From: JACQFV01 sp964593585 | GTDB lineage: Bacteria; Zixibacteria; MSB-5A5; WJJR01 | DNA length: 64,000 nt | Direction: 5' to 3' | NCBI GenBank assembly: GCA_964593585.1 | Contig: CAZQIZ010000001.1 | Span: 62,001 to 126,000, forward strand | Shown: positions 14,518-22,975 of the stretch, one piece after another | Layout of the letters: every line of letters begins with the position of its first letter | How positions within the stretch are numbered: position 1 is the first letter of the stretch | Notes under the pieces: generated by a model | The model's input: the letters and a program-made list of their open reading frames with translations, nothing else | Databases searched by the model: none | What the model was told of the DNA's origin: nothing | Position numbers and translations under genes: made by a program

Positions 14518-16650
14518 ATGCCGAGTTTGCCCCGTTTTGTGTGCTGTGTCGCGGCACTTGCGCTGTTGTTGTCTCCTGCGTCCGCGTGGACACAATCCGA
14601 CATCGTCATCTCCGGCATTGTAATCGATGCGATCACGCTCGCGCCGATTGATCAGGCGGCGATTCGTGTCGATGCCACGGCGCTGGTGACTCATTCGCAG
14701 GGCGATGGCCGCTTTACGCTCCGCGCGGTGCCGTATGGCGCCTGGACGCTGATGATCGAGCGCGCCGGATACCATTCGCGTCGCATCGAACAGGTCCGGA
14801 TTGATGAGGGACTGGCGCGCACCCTGCGCATCGAGCTGCAGCCCGACCCGGTGCAAGTCGAGGGACTAAAGTCCACCGCTCCTGTAACCGCATCAGGATC
14901 AGTCCGTCGGATTCAACTGCGCGAAGGGCGGCATGCGGGCAAGTCGCTGGCCGAGGTGCTGGCAACGGTGCCTGGCATCCGTGTCTACGGCAGCGCTGAT
15001 GCGCCCGGCGGCACGCGCATTTCGCTGGGCGGCGAACCGGCCAGCCGTGTGACGGTCCTGCTCGATGGTCTGCCCCTGTCGGGCGGCGCCGATGGCGCGG
15101 TCGATCTGGAAGCGATCCCGAAGGCGGCTATCACCGCGGTCGAGATCCGTCCCGGAAGCCAGAGTCTGACCGCCGGCGATGCGGCCATGGGGGGCGCGAT
15201 CAATTTGATCACCGCGCCGCCGCCCGCGTCGCGTCAATTGGCGGTTTCCTCGCAGGCCGGGCAGTGGGGCGCCCTCCAGCAGGAGGCGAAGGCCACCGTG
15301 CGATCCGGCTCACTGCATCTGTCCGCCGGCGGCGAATATGGCCGTCGCGACGACCGCTACCGCTACATCGACGCCACCGGCGCCTCCGCCACACGTCGCA
15401 ACGCCGGGCGGGAAGAGGGGCGGATGTTCGCGCGAGTTACACATTCCGCGCGGCCCACGCTGGAATTGCTCGGCTATGGCTCGCGCATCGAACGCGGCGC
15501 GCCGGGAACCATCGAACGCCCGCTCATCTCGGCGACGACGACCAATAGGAATGCCCGTGTCCAAACCAACCGTACCTGGGCGGTTGGCTCCCATGCCGCG
15601 CTGGCAGTCGCCGGTTGGTATGAGTTCACCAGTGAATATTACAACGCCACTGCAGAACGTGTGCCATTCCATACATATATACGTGAGCATTACCTCGGGG
15701 CCCGTGTCGGCGGCGAGTTCGACTGGTTGCGGGGGGCTCTGACGCTGGAAGGGGAGAGCCGGAGGCGCGATCTGCGCGGCGATGATTACCAACGTCCGGC
15801 CCTCGCCTTCGGCGCACAATCGCGCGCGGAGTATGCGTTGCGCGCGCGCTGGCGACGCACATTCGGCGCGTGGTCCATCTCCGGCGGCGCGTCGGTCGAT
15901 GCCGATGCCGACAACCGCCCCGGCTGGTCGCCGCGCGCCGATATCAGCTGGCGTCTGCTCGATGGGCTGCACCTGGGCGCGGGCTGGGGGCATTCCTTCC
16001 GCCGTCCGCTGCTATTGTCGGCGTTCTGGAAAAGCGACTACTACACCCAGGGCAACCCGGATCTGCGTCCCGAACGCGCGGTCGAGTGGGAACTGTCGGC
16101 CCGCGGGCGTTACCGCTTCCCGCATGCCGATGTACGCTACTTCGAACGCGATGTCACCGACATCATTGTCTGGGACCTGCGCGGCGCGCCGCCGCGTTAT
16201 CAACCGGTCAACCTTGCCGGGGCGCGAGTGATCGGCCGCGAGGATCATGTTGCGGCCACGGCCTGGGACGGCCGAGTCACGCTGGACTACACCCACATCT
16301 TCACCGCCGGCACCGACGCCTCCGGTGAATTCAATTACGAGGGCCGGACACTGGTCTTCATGCCGCGTCACACGCATGACCTGATCGGCGATGCGCAATT
16401 GGGACGCTGGGGTGTCTACGCTGCGGCGCATTGGGTCGGACCGCGTTTCACGCTGCGCGCCAACACCAAGTCGCAGCCGGCCTATCGTCGTTTCGATGCT
16501 GCCATTCGCTGCGCCATCCGACGCGGGCAGCCGGATCTGACGATTGCCGTGCGCGGCGAGAACCTGACCAACGAATCCATCGAATTGTTGCAGGGATACC
16601 CATCGCCGGCCCGGACGCTGACGCTGGCCCTGACAGCGGGGTTTGATTAA
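14518..16650 (+). CDS. TonB-dependent outer-membrane receptor, probable cobalamin transporter (BtuB-like)
   Basis: 710 residues. A Sec signal peptide (about 1-25, ending ASA) is followed by a carboxypeptidase-regulatory-like beta-sandwich (about 30-115: SGIVIDAITLAPI, GRFTLRAVPYG, LMIERAGY). Next is the plug domain (about 130-240: LAEVLATVPGIRVYG, VTVLLDGLPLSG, GGAINLITAP) and a long beta-barrel of alternating aromatic strands. The extra N-terminal domain is common in FCB receptors. Substrate assignment rests on the cobalamin riboswitch and terminator immediately upstream and on the downstream partner genes. ATG at 14518 has GGGGAGGTGGAGG upstream. It takes up its ligand across the outer membrane using TonB energy; no tonB, exbB or btuCDF genes are in the window. 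Confidence 0.9.
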   Translation: MPSLPRFVCCVAALALLLSPASAWTQSDIVISGIVIDAITLAPIDQAAIRVDATALVTHSQGDGRFTLRAVPYGAWTLMIERAGYHSRRIEQVRIDEGLARTLRIELQPDPVQVEGLKSTAPVTASGSVRRIQLREGRHAGKSLAEVLATVPGIRVYGSADAPGGTRISLGGEPASRVTVLLDGLPLSGGADGAVDLEAIPKAAITAVEIRPGSQSLTAGDAAMGGAINLITAPPPASRQLAVSSQAGQWGALQQEAKATVRSGSLHLSAGGEYGRRDDRYRYIDATGASATRRNAGREEGRMFARVTHSARPTLELLGYGSRIERGAPGTIERPLISATTTNRNARVQTNRTWAVGSHAALAVAGWYEFTSEYYNATAERVPFHTYIREHYLGARVGGEFDWLRGALTLEGESRRRDLRGDDYQRPALAFGAQSRAEYALRARWRRTFGAWSISGGASVDADADNRPGWSPRADISWRLLDGLHLGAGWGHSFRRPLLLSAFWKSDYYTQGNPDLRPERAVEWELSARGRYRFPHADVRYFERDVTDIIVWDLRGAPPRYQPVNLAGARVIGREDHVAATAWDGRVTLDYTHIFTAGTDASGEFNYEGRTLVFMPRHTHDLIGDAQLGRWGVYAAAHWVGPRFTLRANTKSQPAYRRFDAAIRCAIRRGQPDLTIAVRGENLTNESIELLQGYPSPARTLTLALTAGFD

Positions 16651-16662
16651 AGGAGAGTCTGT

Positions 16663-17889
16663 ATGCACACCGCCACAAGCCAGCTCCTGGCTTGGAGCCT
16701 CATCCTAGGACTGACTCTGTGCGGCTCCGATGCCCGGGCGGTCGACGATCTGGATCGACTGTATGTCATCAACGGTCTCGGCGAGACGCTCACGCTGATC
16801 GACCGCGCCGGCGATTCGCTGGTGGCCAACTGGATGCCGCTGGGCGGCTGCCCAAACCGCATCCGCGCCCACGAGGGCCTGCTTCTGGTCGTCAACTCCT
16901 GCACTGATGACCTCATGGTCATCAATGCGGCCAGTCGATCGTTGCTTCGCACCGTCGACTTTCCCGGCGGCGACAATCCCTGGGACGTGCTGGTCCTCGA
17001 TGATTCTCTCTGTGCCATTTCGCTTCTGGTGGCCAACGAGGTGGCCATTCTGAACTATCAAGTCGGCGTCGAACGACGCCGGTTTGCGGTAGGAACCAGC
17101 CCGGAGGGTTTGCTCTATTACGCCGGACGTCTCTGGATCGCCAACACCGGCCTCGACTTCGGCACGTTTGAGTACGGTCAGGGGACGGTGTCGATCGCCA
17201 ATGCGTCGTTGACCGCCGTGCAAGTCTCAGTCAATGTTGGCACCAACCCACAGGTCCTGGCTGTCGGCGGCGATGGCGAGGTGCATGTTCTCTGCACCGG
17301 CAATTACGCCGACCGTGTCGGGCGCATCTACACGCTCGATCGCGATTCCTGGCTGCCGACCGATTCGATCCTGATCAACGATTATCCCGGCGATTTGGCG
17401 ATTGCCTCCGACGGGATCGGCTACATTGCCGGGGGGGGATTCGTCGACTCCGGCTTCGTCTACCGCTATGATAGCCGGACACATGCGATTCTGAATGGGC
17501 CGTCCAATCCCTGGAAAACCGCGCGTGGTGTGCTGAGTGTGACACCGCGTCTGGAGGGGGGCGTCTTCGCGCTCTGCTTCTCCGCCGACTCGGTCACCGA
17601 ACTGGCCGCCAACGGCGCACCGGCGGATGCCTGGGCGGGAGGCGATGGCCCCGGCTATGCCGCCTATGTGACCAACCGTGTCCCCGGCGACCTCAACGAT
17701 GACGGCGTGCACAATGTCCAGGATGTGGTCGAGATCGTGAACACCGCCTTCCGCGGCGGGGCGCCCAGCGGACGGCCCAACGCCGCCGATGTGAACGGCG
17801 ATTGCGCCTGCGACATCCTCGATGCCGTGGCATTGGTCAACCATGTCTTCCGCGGCGGCGCGACGCTCTATTGGGGGTGCCTGCAATGA
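16663..17889 (+). CDS. Secreted beta-propeller protein with dockerin-like C-terminus; candidate BtuG-like B12 capture protein
   Basis: 408 residues. The signal peptide is about 1-26 (LAWSLILGLTLCGSDARA). A lipobox reading of LTLC is possible but poor, so it may be either secreted or lipid-anchored. Residues 30-335 are YncE-type propeller blades of the kind LYVINGLGETLTLIDRAGD, GLLLVVNSCTDDLMVIN and RLWIANTG. Residues 342-402 hold two dockerin-like calcium loops (GDLNDDGVHNVQDVV and ADVNGDCACDILDAV), each ending VFRGG or AFRGG. The gene starts 12 bases after the receptor stop with AGGAGAG upstream and overlaps the next gene by ATGA. Bacteroides BtuG, which caps BtuB, is also a surface propeller; that analogy is my inference from fold and context. 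Confidence 0.8.
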   Translation: MHTATSQLLAWSLILGLTLCGSDARAVDDLDRLYVINGLGETLTLIDRAGDSLVANWMPLGGCPNRIRAHEGLLLVVNSCTDDLMVINAASRSLLRTVDFPGGDNPWDVLVLDDSLCAISLLVANEVAILNYQVGVERRRFAVGTSPEGLLYYAGRLWIANTGLDFGTFEYGQGTVSIANASLTAVQVSVNVGTNPQVLAVGGDGEVHVLCTGNYADRVGRIYTLDRDSWLPTDSILINDYPGDLAIASDGIGYIAGGGFVDSGFVYRYDSRTHAILNGPSNPWKTARGVLSVTPRLEGGVFALCFSADSVTELAANGAPADAWAGGDGPGYAAYVTNRVPGDLNDDGVHNVQDVVEIVNTAFRGGAPSGRPNAADVNGDCACDILDAVALVNHVFRGGATLYWGCLQ

Positions 17890-18266
17890 GACCGATCCTC
17901 GCCGCTCTGCTTTTGCTTTCCATCGGCGGCTGCGGTCAGACGACGACCAAGCAGCGCACGGCCCCCAACCAGCCGGGGGCGTTGGTCATCGCCTACCGTC
18001 CCGACAGCGCCGACACCTTTGTCGCGGTCCGTTCCGATTCCGTGGTCGCGTTGGACTGGCTGCGCGAGATTGCCCGTTCGCATGACATCGCGCTGGAACT
18101 GAATTCTTACCCCTATGGCACATTGATTGAACAGGTCGGACCGCGTCGCAACGGCGACGGCGGCTATTGGCTCTACAGGGTCAACGGCCAGATGGTCCCG
18201 AAGTCGGCCGATGCCCACCCCGTCGCCTGGAGCGACACAGTGACGTTTTTCTTCGACGAGCGTTAA
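17886..18266 (+). CDS. Lipoprotein with DUF4430 (transcobalamin-like C-terminal) domain, probable cobalamin-binding
   Basis: 126 residues. The N-terminus MRPILAALLLLSIGGCGQ is a lipoprotein signal with lipobox IGGC and the acylated Cys at 17. The rest is one small beta-grasp-like domain: a LDWLREIARSHD helix, then YGTLIEQVGP and the family hallmark GGYWLYRVNGQMV...WSDTVTFFF. This pattern is that of DUF4430, the family of the C-terminal cobalamin-clasping domain of transcobalamin and intrinsic factor. Bacterial members usually sit beside B12 or cobalt transport genes. Here it is translationally coupled (ATGA) to the propeller in a riboswitch operon, which strongly supports binding of cobalamin at the cell surface or in the periplasm. 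Confidence 0.85.
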   Translation: MRPILAALLLLSIGGCGQTTTKQRTAPNQPGALVIAYRPDSADTFVAVRSDSVVALDWLREIARSHDIALELNSYPYGTLIEQVGPRRNGDGGYWLYRVNGQMVPKSADAHPVAWSDTVTFFFDER

Positions 18267-18289
18267 TCGTTGCGGCGTATATTCCCGCC

Positions 18290-18823
18290 GTGACCGTCGA
18301 CGACAACCGTTTCTGGACCGTTCCAAATCTGCTCTCGCTGTCGCGCATTGCGCTCATTCCGGTGTGGTGGTGGGTGATGCGCGCCGGGCTTGTTCCATTG
18401 GGGGCGGCGTTGATTGTGTATGCCATCCTCTCCGATGTGGCCGATGGCTGGATTGCGCGCCGCTGGAACCAGGCCAGCCGCTGGGGACGGATCCTCGATC
18501 CGATCGGCGACAAACTGGCGGCGGTGGTGGTGGGGCTGTTCTGCGTGCTCGACCGCGGCCTGCCGGCCTGGGCCTTCGCGCTGACTATTGCCCGCGACCT
18601 GTCGCTTCTGGTCGGCGGCTATGTCGTCCTGTGCCGCACCCATGTCGCGCCGGTCTCGGCCGACATCGGACGCTACGCCGCCCTGCTCTGGGGGATTGTC
18701 CTGCTGCTGTATGCCTTCGACTGGCAGCCCTATGGCCGTTACACCGTCTGGCCGGCGGTCGCGCTGTATCTGGTGGCAGGAGTCTACTACATGCGGCGGA
18801 CGCTGTCGATCAAGCCGACTTAG
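18290..18823 (+). CDS. CDP-alcohol phosphatidyltransferase family protein (PgsA-like)
   Basis: 177 residues from GTG at 18290. The family signature D-x2-DG-x2-AR-x8-G-x3-D-x3-D is complete in DVADGWIARR followed by GRILDPIGDK. NLLSLSRIALIPV at the N-terminus and several hydrophobic helices are typical of phosphatidylglycerophosphate synthase and relatives. It transfers a phosphatidyl group from CDP-diacylglycerol to an alcohol such as glycerol-3-phosphate at the inner membrane; the acceptor is not certain. It starts 23 bases after the DUF4430 lipoprotein and may share that transcript. Its last 14 bases overlap the 3' end of the convergent RND gene. Confidence 0.85.
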   Translation: MTVDDNRFWTVPNLLSLSRIALIPVWWWVMRAGLVPLGAALIVYAILSDVADGWIARRWNQASRWGRILDPIGDKLAAVVVGLFCVLDRGLPAWAFALTIARDLSLLVGGYVVLCRTHVAPVSADIGRYAALLWGIVLLLYAFDWQPYGRYTVWPAVALYLVAGVYYMRRTLSIKPT

Positions 18824-21800
18824 CCCGTGCCCGGCGGCGGCTGCGCCAGTGGACGACATCGTCCAGCAGCGTGTAGACCACCGGCACCACAATTAAAGTC
18901 AGCATCGTCGAAGAGATCAATCCGCCGATGACGGCGCGTCCCATCGGCGCGCGGAACTCCGCGCCCGGGCCGATGCCCAGCGCGATTGGCAGGATGCCCA
19001 TGATGGTGGTCAGCGTTGTCATGATGATCGGGCGCAGACGGATCGGACCGGCTTCGAGAATCGCCGCCTCCCGTGTTTCGCCGCGCGAGCGCGCCTGCTT
19101 GACAAAGTCGATCAGCAGGATGGCGTTCTTGGTGACCAGACCCATCAACAGCACCATACCGATCAACGACATAATCGACAACGCGCTGCCGAAGAGAAAC
19201 AGCCCGACAAACGCGCCCACCAGCGACATCGGCAGCGAGAGCATGATGGTGAACGGGTCGGTGAAGCTCTCATACTGCGACGCCAGCACCAGATAGATGA
19301 AGATGACGGCGAGGACCAGCGCGGTGAAGATTTCGGCGAACGATTCTTCCTGAATTTCCGCCTCGCCGGTGGCGCGGATCGAATATCCGGGCGGCGTCGG
19401 CACCTGACGCGCCTTGGCCATCACCGCGGCGCGTACGTCGCCGGCGAAGGCGCCCGAGGCGATGTTGCCGGAGACCAGCACCTCGCGACGACGGTCGTAC
19501 CGACGGATCTCCGCCGGCCCGCCGCGCGGCTGCAGGTGCGCCACTTCCTTTAGCGGCACCATGAAATTCGGATGCGCGGGGATGTCGCGCGTGCTGCCGA
19601 TCATGAGGTTGGCCAGAGACCACGGGTCGCCGCGATCGGACGGGGCCAGGCGCAGACGGACGTTGTATTCCTCCGTGCCTTCCTTGAAGGTGGTGACATC
19701 GCTGCCGTCAACGAGGGTGCGCAGATCGGAGGCGATCGCCGCCATCGACAGACCCAGTTCGCTGGCGCGTTCGCGATCGACCACGATCTGTGTTTCCGGA
19801 CGCGCCCCGGAGAGCGAATTGCGGATCTCCCTCGCGCCGGGTGTTGCTTTCGCCGAATCCTCCACCGCCGCCGCCAGCATCCTCAGCACCCGCAGGTCCT
19901 CGCCCTGCACAGAAATGCCGATCGGCTGCTGCTCCATCGAGCCGGCCTCCAGCGCCAAACCGAGGTAGAGACCGGGAAAATCGGCCAGGCGCTCGCGCAT
20001 TTCGCTTTGCAGCACGAACACATGGCGGTCACGCCGGTCATGCGGGGTCAGGATCACCGTGACCATGCCTTCGTTGACCCCTTGCTGCTGCGCGCCAATG
20101 GTGGTGAAGATGCCCTCGACTTCGGGCGTCTCGCGCAGCCGCTCTTCCAGCCGCGCGGTCAGCTCGACCGTCTGTCGCAAAGTCGTCCCCGGCGCCGCCT
20201 CAAAGGCGATATAGATCTGGCCGCGATCCGACATCGGCAGGAACTCGGTGCCAATAAAGGGCAGGAGGAAGAAGCTGCCGACAAACCCGATCCCAGCAAT
20301 GGTCATCGTGGCCAGCCGATGGCGCAGCGCCCAGGCGAGGGTGCGGCGGTAGAGCCCCTTAACCCATTCGAAGGCGGCGTTGAAACGCGCCAGCAGGGCG
20401 TACAGGCCGCGACGCGACCGGACGGTTTGCTCCTCCTCGGAGCGGGTGACCAGGCGCGAAAACAGCATCGGCGTGAGCGTGAAGGCGACAAACAACGAGA
20501 CCAACACCGACACCGCCACGGTCATCCCGAATTGGTAGAAGAAGCGGCCGACGATGCCGCCCATGAAGGCGACCGGCACAAAGACCGCCACGATCGTGAA
20601 GGTCGTCGCCATGACCGCCAGGCCGATTTCGCCGGTGCCTTCGGCGGCGGCGGTGTGGCTGTTGCCCCCGCGATGAAAGTGCCGATGGATGTTTTCGATC
20701 ACGACTATGGCATCATCGAGAAGGAGGCCGGTGGCGATCGACAGCCCCAAAAGCGACATGAAGTTGATGGTGAAGTTGAGCAGATCCATCATCATGAAGG
20801 TGGCAATGATGGACGTCGGTATGGCCAGCGCCGATATCAGCGTCGTACGCCAGTCGGCCAGGAAAATGAAGATAACCAGCACCGCCAGCAGGCCGCCGTA
20901 GAGGATGTTGACGATCACATCCTCGACCGAGTCGCGGATGAAGATGGAGTTGTCGGTGGCGACGACGATCTCGATGTCCGGCGGCAGCTCGCGCCGCAAC
21001 TCGACCAGGCGCGCCTGGATGCCATCGGCGACCTGCACCGTGTTGGCGCCCGACTGCCGGACCACGTTCAGCGAGACCGCCTCGGCGCCGTTGTAGCGCG
21101 CGTAGCTGCGCTGCTCGGCGATACCGTCGCTGACAGTCGCTATGTCGGACAAGCGCACCGGTTTCCCGTCGCGGTGCGCGACCACGATCGCGGCGAAGTC
21201 GCGCCAGTCGATCAGACGGCCCAGCGCGCGGACGGTGATTTCGCTTTCGCCTCGGTCCAGACGGCCGACCGGAATCTCGACATTGGCCTGGGCGATGGCG
21301 GCGGCAATCTCATGCACCGGGAGGCGAAAGGCCTCCAGCCGGGCGCGGTCCAACGCAATCTGTATCTCACGCTCCTCGCCGCCGGCCAACTGCACCGCCC
21401 CGACGCCGGGCACCCCCTCGAGGCGCTTCTTGATCACGTCCTTGCTGAAGGTGGTGATTTCCTTCAACGGACGGTCGCCGGAGACCACCAGCGACATGAT
21501 CGGCATGGCATCGGGATCGAAGCGCTGGATGATCGGATCCTCGGCGTCGTCGGGCAATTCGGAGGTGATAGTCGAGATCTTCTCGCGCACCTCCAGCGCC
21601 TTGTCGGAGGGCTTCTCGCCGAGTTCGAACTCGGCAATGATCATCGAGAGGCCGTCCTGCGATGTCGACGTGATGTGCTTGAGCCCGGAGATCGTGTTGA
21701 TCTCATCCTCGATCAGCTTGGTGACCTCCGACTCGATCGTCTCCGGATCGGCGCCCGGGTAGGCGGTCATCACCACGACGTAGGGAAAGTCGACATCGGG

Positions 21801-21911
21801 AAAGAGATCAACCGGGATGCGGTTGTAGGAGAAGGCGCCCAGCACGACCAGCGCGGTGACCATCATCACCGTGAAGACCGGCCGTTTGATCGCGGTGTCG
21901 GAGAGTTTCAT
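18810..21911 (-). CDS. RND efflux transporter, inner-membrane pump (AcrB/HAE1-like)
   Basis: 1033 residues, the standard length, with the twofold RND layout. It opens IKRPVFTVMMVTALVVLGAFSY, then a porter domain starting VDLFPDVDFPYVVV. TM4 carries GLLLDDAIVVIENIHRH, with the two proton-relay Asp, and TM10 GLVTKNAILLIDF, with the essential Lys. It drives proton-coupled export of drugs or lipophilic compounds in a tripartite complex. It is the last gene of a minus-strand operon with its own TolC and adaptor; the start overlaps the adaptor stop (21908-21911). The stop overlaps the convergent phosphatidyltransferase gene. Confidence 0.95.
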   Translation of the reverse strand: MKLSDTAIKRPVFTVMMVTALVVLGAFSYNRIPVDLFPDVDFPYVVVMTAYPGADPETIESEVTKLIEDEINTISGLKHITSTSQDGLSMIIAEFELGEKPSDKALEVREKISTITSELPDDAEDPIIQRFDPDAMPIMSLVVSGDRPLKEITTFSKDVIKKRLEGVPGVGAVQLAGGEEREIQIALDRARLEAFRLPVHEIAAAIAQANVEIPVGRLDRGESEITVRALGRLIDWRDFAAIVVAHRDGKPVRLSDIATVSDGIAEQRSYARYNGAEAVSLNVVRQSGANTVQVADGIQARLVELRRELPPDIEIVVATDNSIFIRDSVEDVIVNILYGGLLAVLVIFIFLADWRTTLISALAIPTSIIATFMMMDLLNFTINFMSLLGLSIATGLLLDDAIVVIENIHRHFHRGGNSHTAAAEGTGEIGLAVMATTFTIVAVFVPVAFMGGIVGRFFYQFGMTVAVSVLVSLFVAFTLTPMLFSRLVTRSEEEQTVRSRRGLYALLARFNAAFEWVKGLYRRTLAWALRHRLATMTIAGIGFVGSFFLLPFIGTEFLPMSDRGQIYIAFEAAPGTTLRQTVELTARLEERLRETPEVEGIFTTIGAQQQGVNEGMVTVILTPHDRRDRHVFVLQSEMRERLADFPGLYLGLALEAGSMEQQPIGISVQGEDLRVLRMLAAAVEDSAKATPGAREIRNSLSGARPETQIVVDRERASELGLSMAAIASDLRTLVDGSDVTTFKEGTEEYNVRLRLAPSDRGDPWSLANLMIGSTRDIPAHPNFMVPLKEVAHLQPRGGPAEIRRYDRRREVLVSGNIASGAFAGDVRAAVMAKARQVPTPPGYSIRATGEAEIQEESFAEIFTALVLAVIFIYLVLASQYESFTDPFTIMLSLPMSLVGAFVGLFLFGSALSIMSLIGMVLLMGLVTKNAILLIDFVKQARSRGETREAAILEAGPIRLRPIIMTTLTTIMGILPIALGIGPGAEFRAPMGRAVIGGLISSTMLTLIVVPVVYTLLDDVVHWRSRRRARAKSA

Positions 21912-22948
21912 CGCACGGCCGTCTGCGGCACCGGATTGACCGGGCTTTGATCCTGCAGGGAATGTTGACCGAGCACGACCACCGTCTCACCCGGCGTCAG
22001 CCCGGTGACGATCTGCACCAGCGTGCCCGATTCGGCGCCGACAGTGACCGGTATGTAATGCGCCAGGGAATCGCGCACGACAAAGGCGCCCAGCCCGGAT
22101 TCGCGGTAGACCAGGGCCTCGCGCGGCGCCGCCACCGCGTCGGCGATGCGCTCCAACTCCAGGCCCGCGGTGATGAACATGCCGGGCAGGAGGCGGTGCT
22201 CCAGGTTCGGCGCCAGCGCTTCGACCCGCAACATGCGCGTCTCCGGGTCGGCCGACGAGGCGATCTGGTCGACCCAGCCGGCCGCGTGCGCGGCGCTGTC
22301 CAGCTGCGACAAAATCTGCACCGGCATGCCTTTCCTCAGCGCGCGGGCCTCGTAGACAGTGACGTCAATTAATACACGCACCGTGTCGATGGCGGCAATC
22401 TCAACCAAGGCCTCGCCCGGCGTTGTCTGACGCCCGGTCTTGGCGGTCACATCGGTGACGATCCCGGTCAGAGGCGCCAGGACATTGGCGGCATCACGCG
22501 CCGCCTCGAAATCGGCCTTGGCAACCTCGAAGGCGGTCCGACGCGCATCGCGCTCCAACTCACTCACCGCGCCGTCGGCGAACAGACGATCGTACTTCTC
22601 AAATGTCTTCTTGGCATCCTCGTACACCGCCTGCGCCTGACGCACCGACGTCGCCGGCCCGGACTGGTCGAACGTCACCACCACCTGCCTGGCGTGTACC
22701 GCGTCGCCCTTGCGCACATGCACCCGCGCGATCGTCTCGGCCAGTCGCGCGCTGACCGTTGCCTGACGAATCCCCTCCACCGAGCCGGAATAGGATAGCG
22801 TGCGGGTGATGTCCTGACGGACCACCGGGGCGGTGACCACCGGAATACGGGCCACGTTGTTCTGTGTCTGCTGGCCCGATTGGCATCCGGCCAAAGTCAG
22901 GGTCAGGGCCGCCAGCATCGCCGTGGAAGTCACCTGTTGAACATGCAT
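21908..22948 (-). CDS. RND periplasmic adaptor (membrane-fusion lipoprotein)
   Basis: 346 residues. The signal ends in lipobox LAGC (Cys22), so it is a lipoprotein. Family features are the SARLAETIARVHVRKGDAV lipoyl half, an alpha-hairpin (QAVYEDAKKTFEKYDRLFADGAVSELERD), the second lipoyl half (APLTGIVTDVTAKTGRQT) and the beta-barrel and membrane-proximal domains with LLPGMFITAGLE. It links the RND pump to the outer-membrane channel. It overlaps the pump start by four bases and starts 28 bases after the TolC-like gene's stop. Confidence 0.93.
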   Translation of the reverse strand: MHVQQVTSTAMLAALTLTLAGCQSGQQTQNNVARIPVVTAPVVRQDITRTLSYSGSVEGIRQATVSARLAETIARVHVRKGDAVHARQVVVTFDQSGPATSVRQAQAVYEDAKKTFEKYDRLFADGAVSELERDARRTAFEVAKADFEAARDAANVLAPLTGIVTDVTAKTGRQTTPGEALVEIAAIDTVRVLIDVTVYEARALRKGMPVQILSQLDSAAHAAGWVDQIASSADPETRMLRVEALAPNLEHRLLPGMFITAGLELERIADAVAAPREALVYRESGLGAFVVRDSLAHYIPVTVGAESGTLVQIVTGLTPGETVVVLGQHSLQDQSPVNPVPQTAVR

Positions 22949-22975
22949 CGTCAGACTCCTTGATCCTGTCCCGAG

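Noticed and set aside
13991..14593. N-terminal extension of the MPGP-like phosphatase
   Set aside because: The open frame runs backwards through the B12 riboswitch and its terminator, which are strongly supported RNA features on the other strand.
18290..18823. Considered as cobalamin synthase (CobS) because of the riboswitch operon
   Set aside because: The complete CDP-alcohol phosphatidyltransferase signature and length point to a PgsA-like enzyme.
19572..21950. Plus-strand open frame of about 790 codons opposite the RND pump
   Set aside because: The minus strand encodes a textbook RND transporter; the antisense product is low-complexity His/Arg/Asp-rich.
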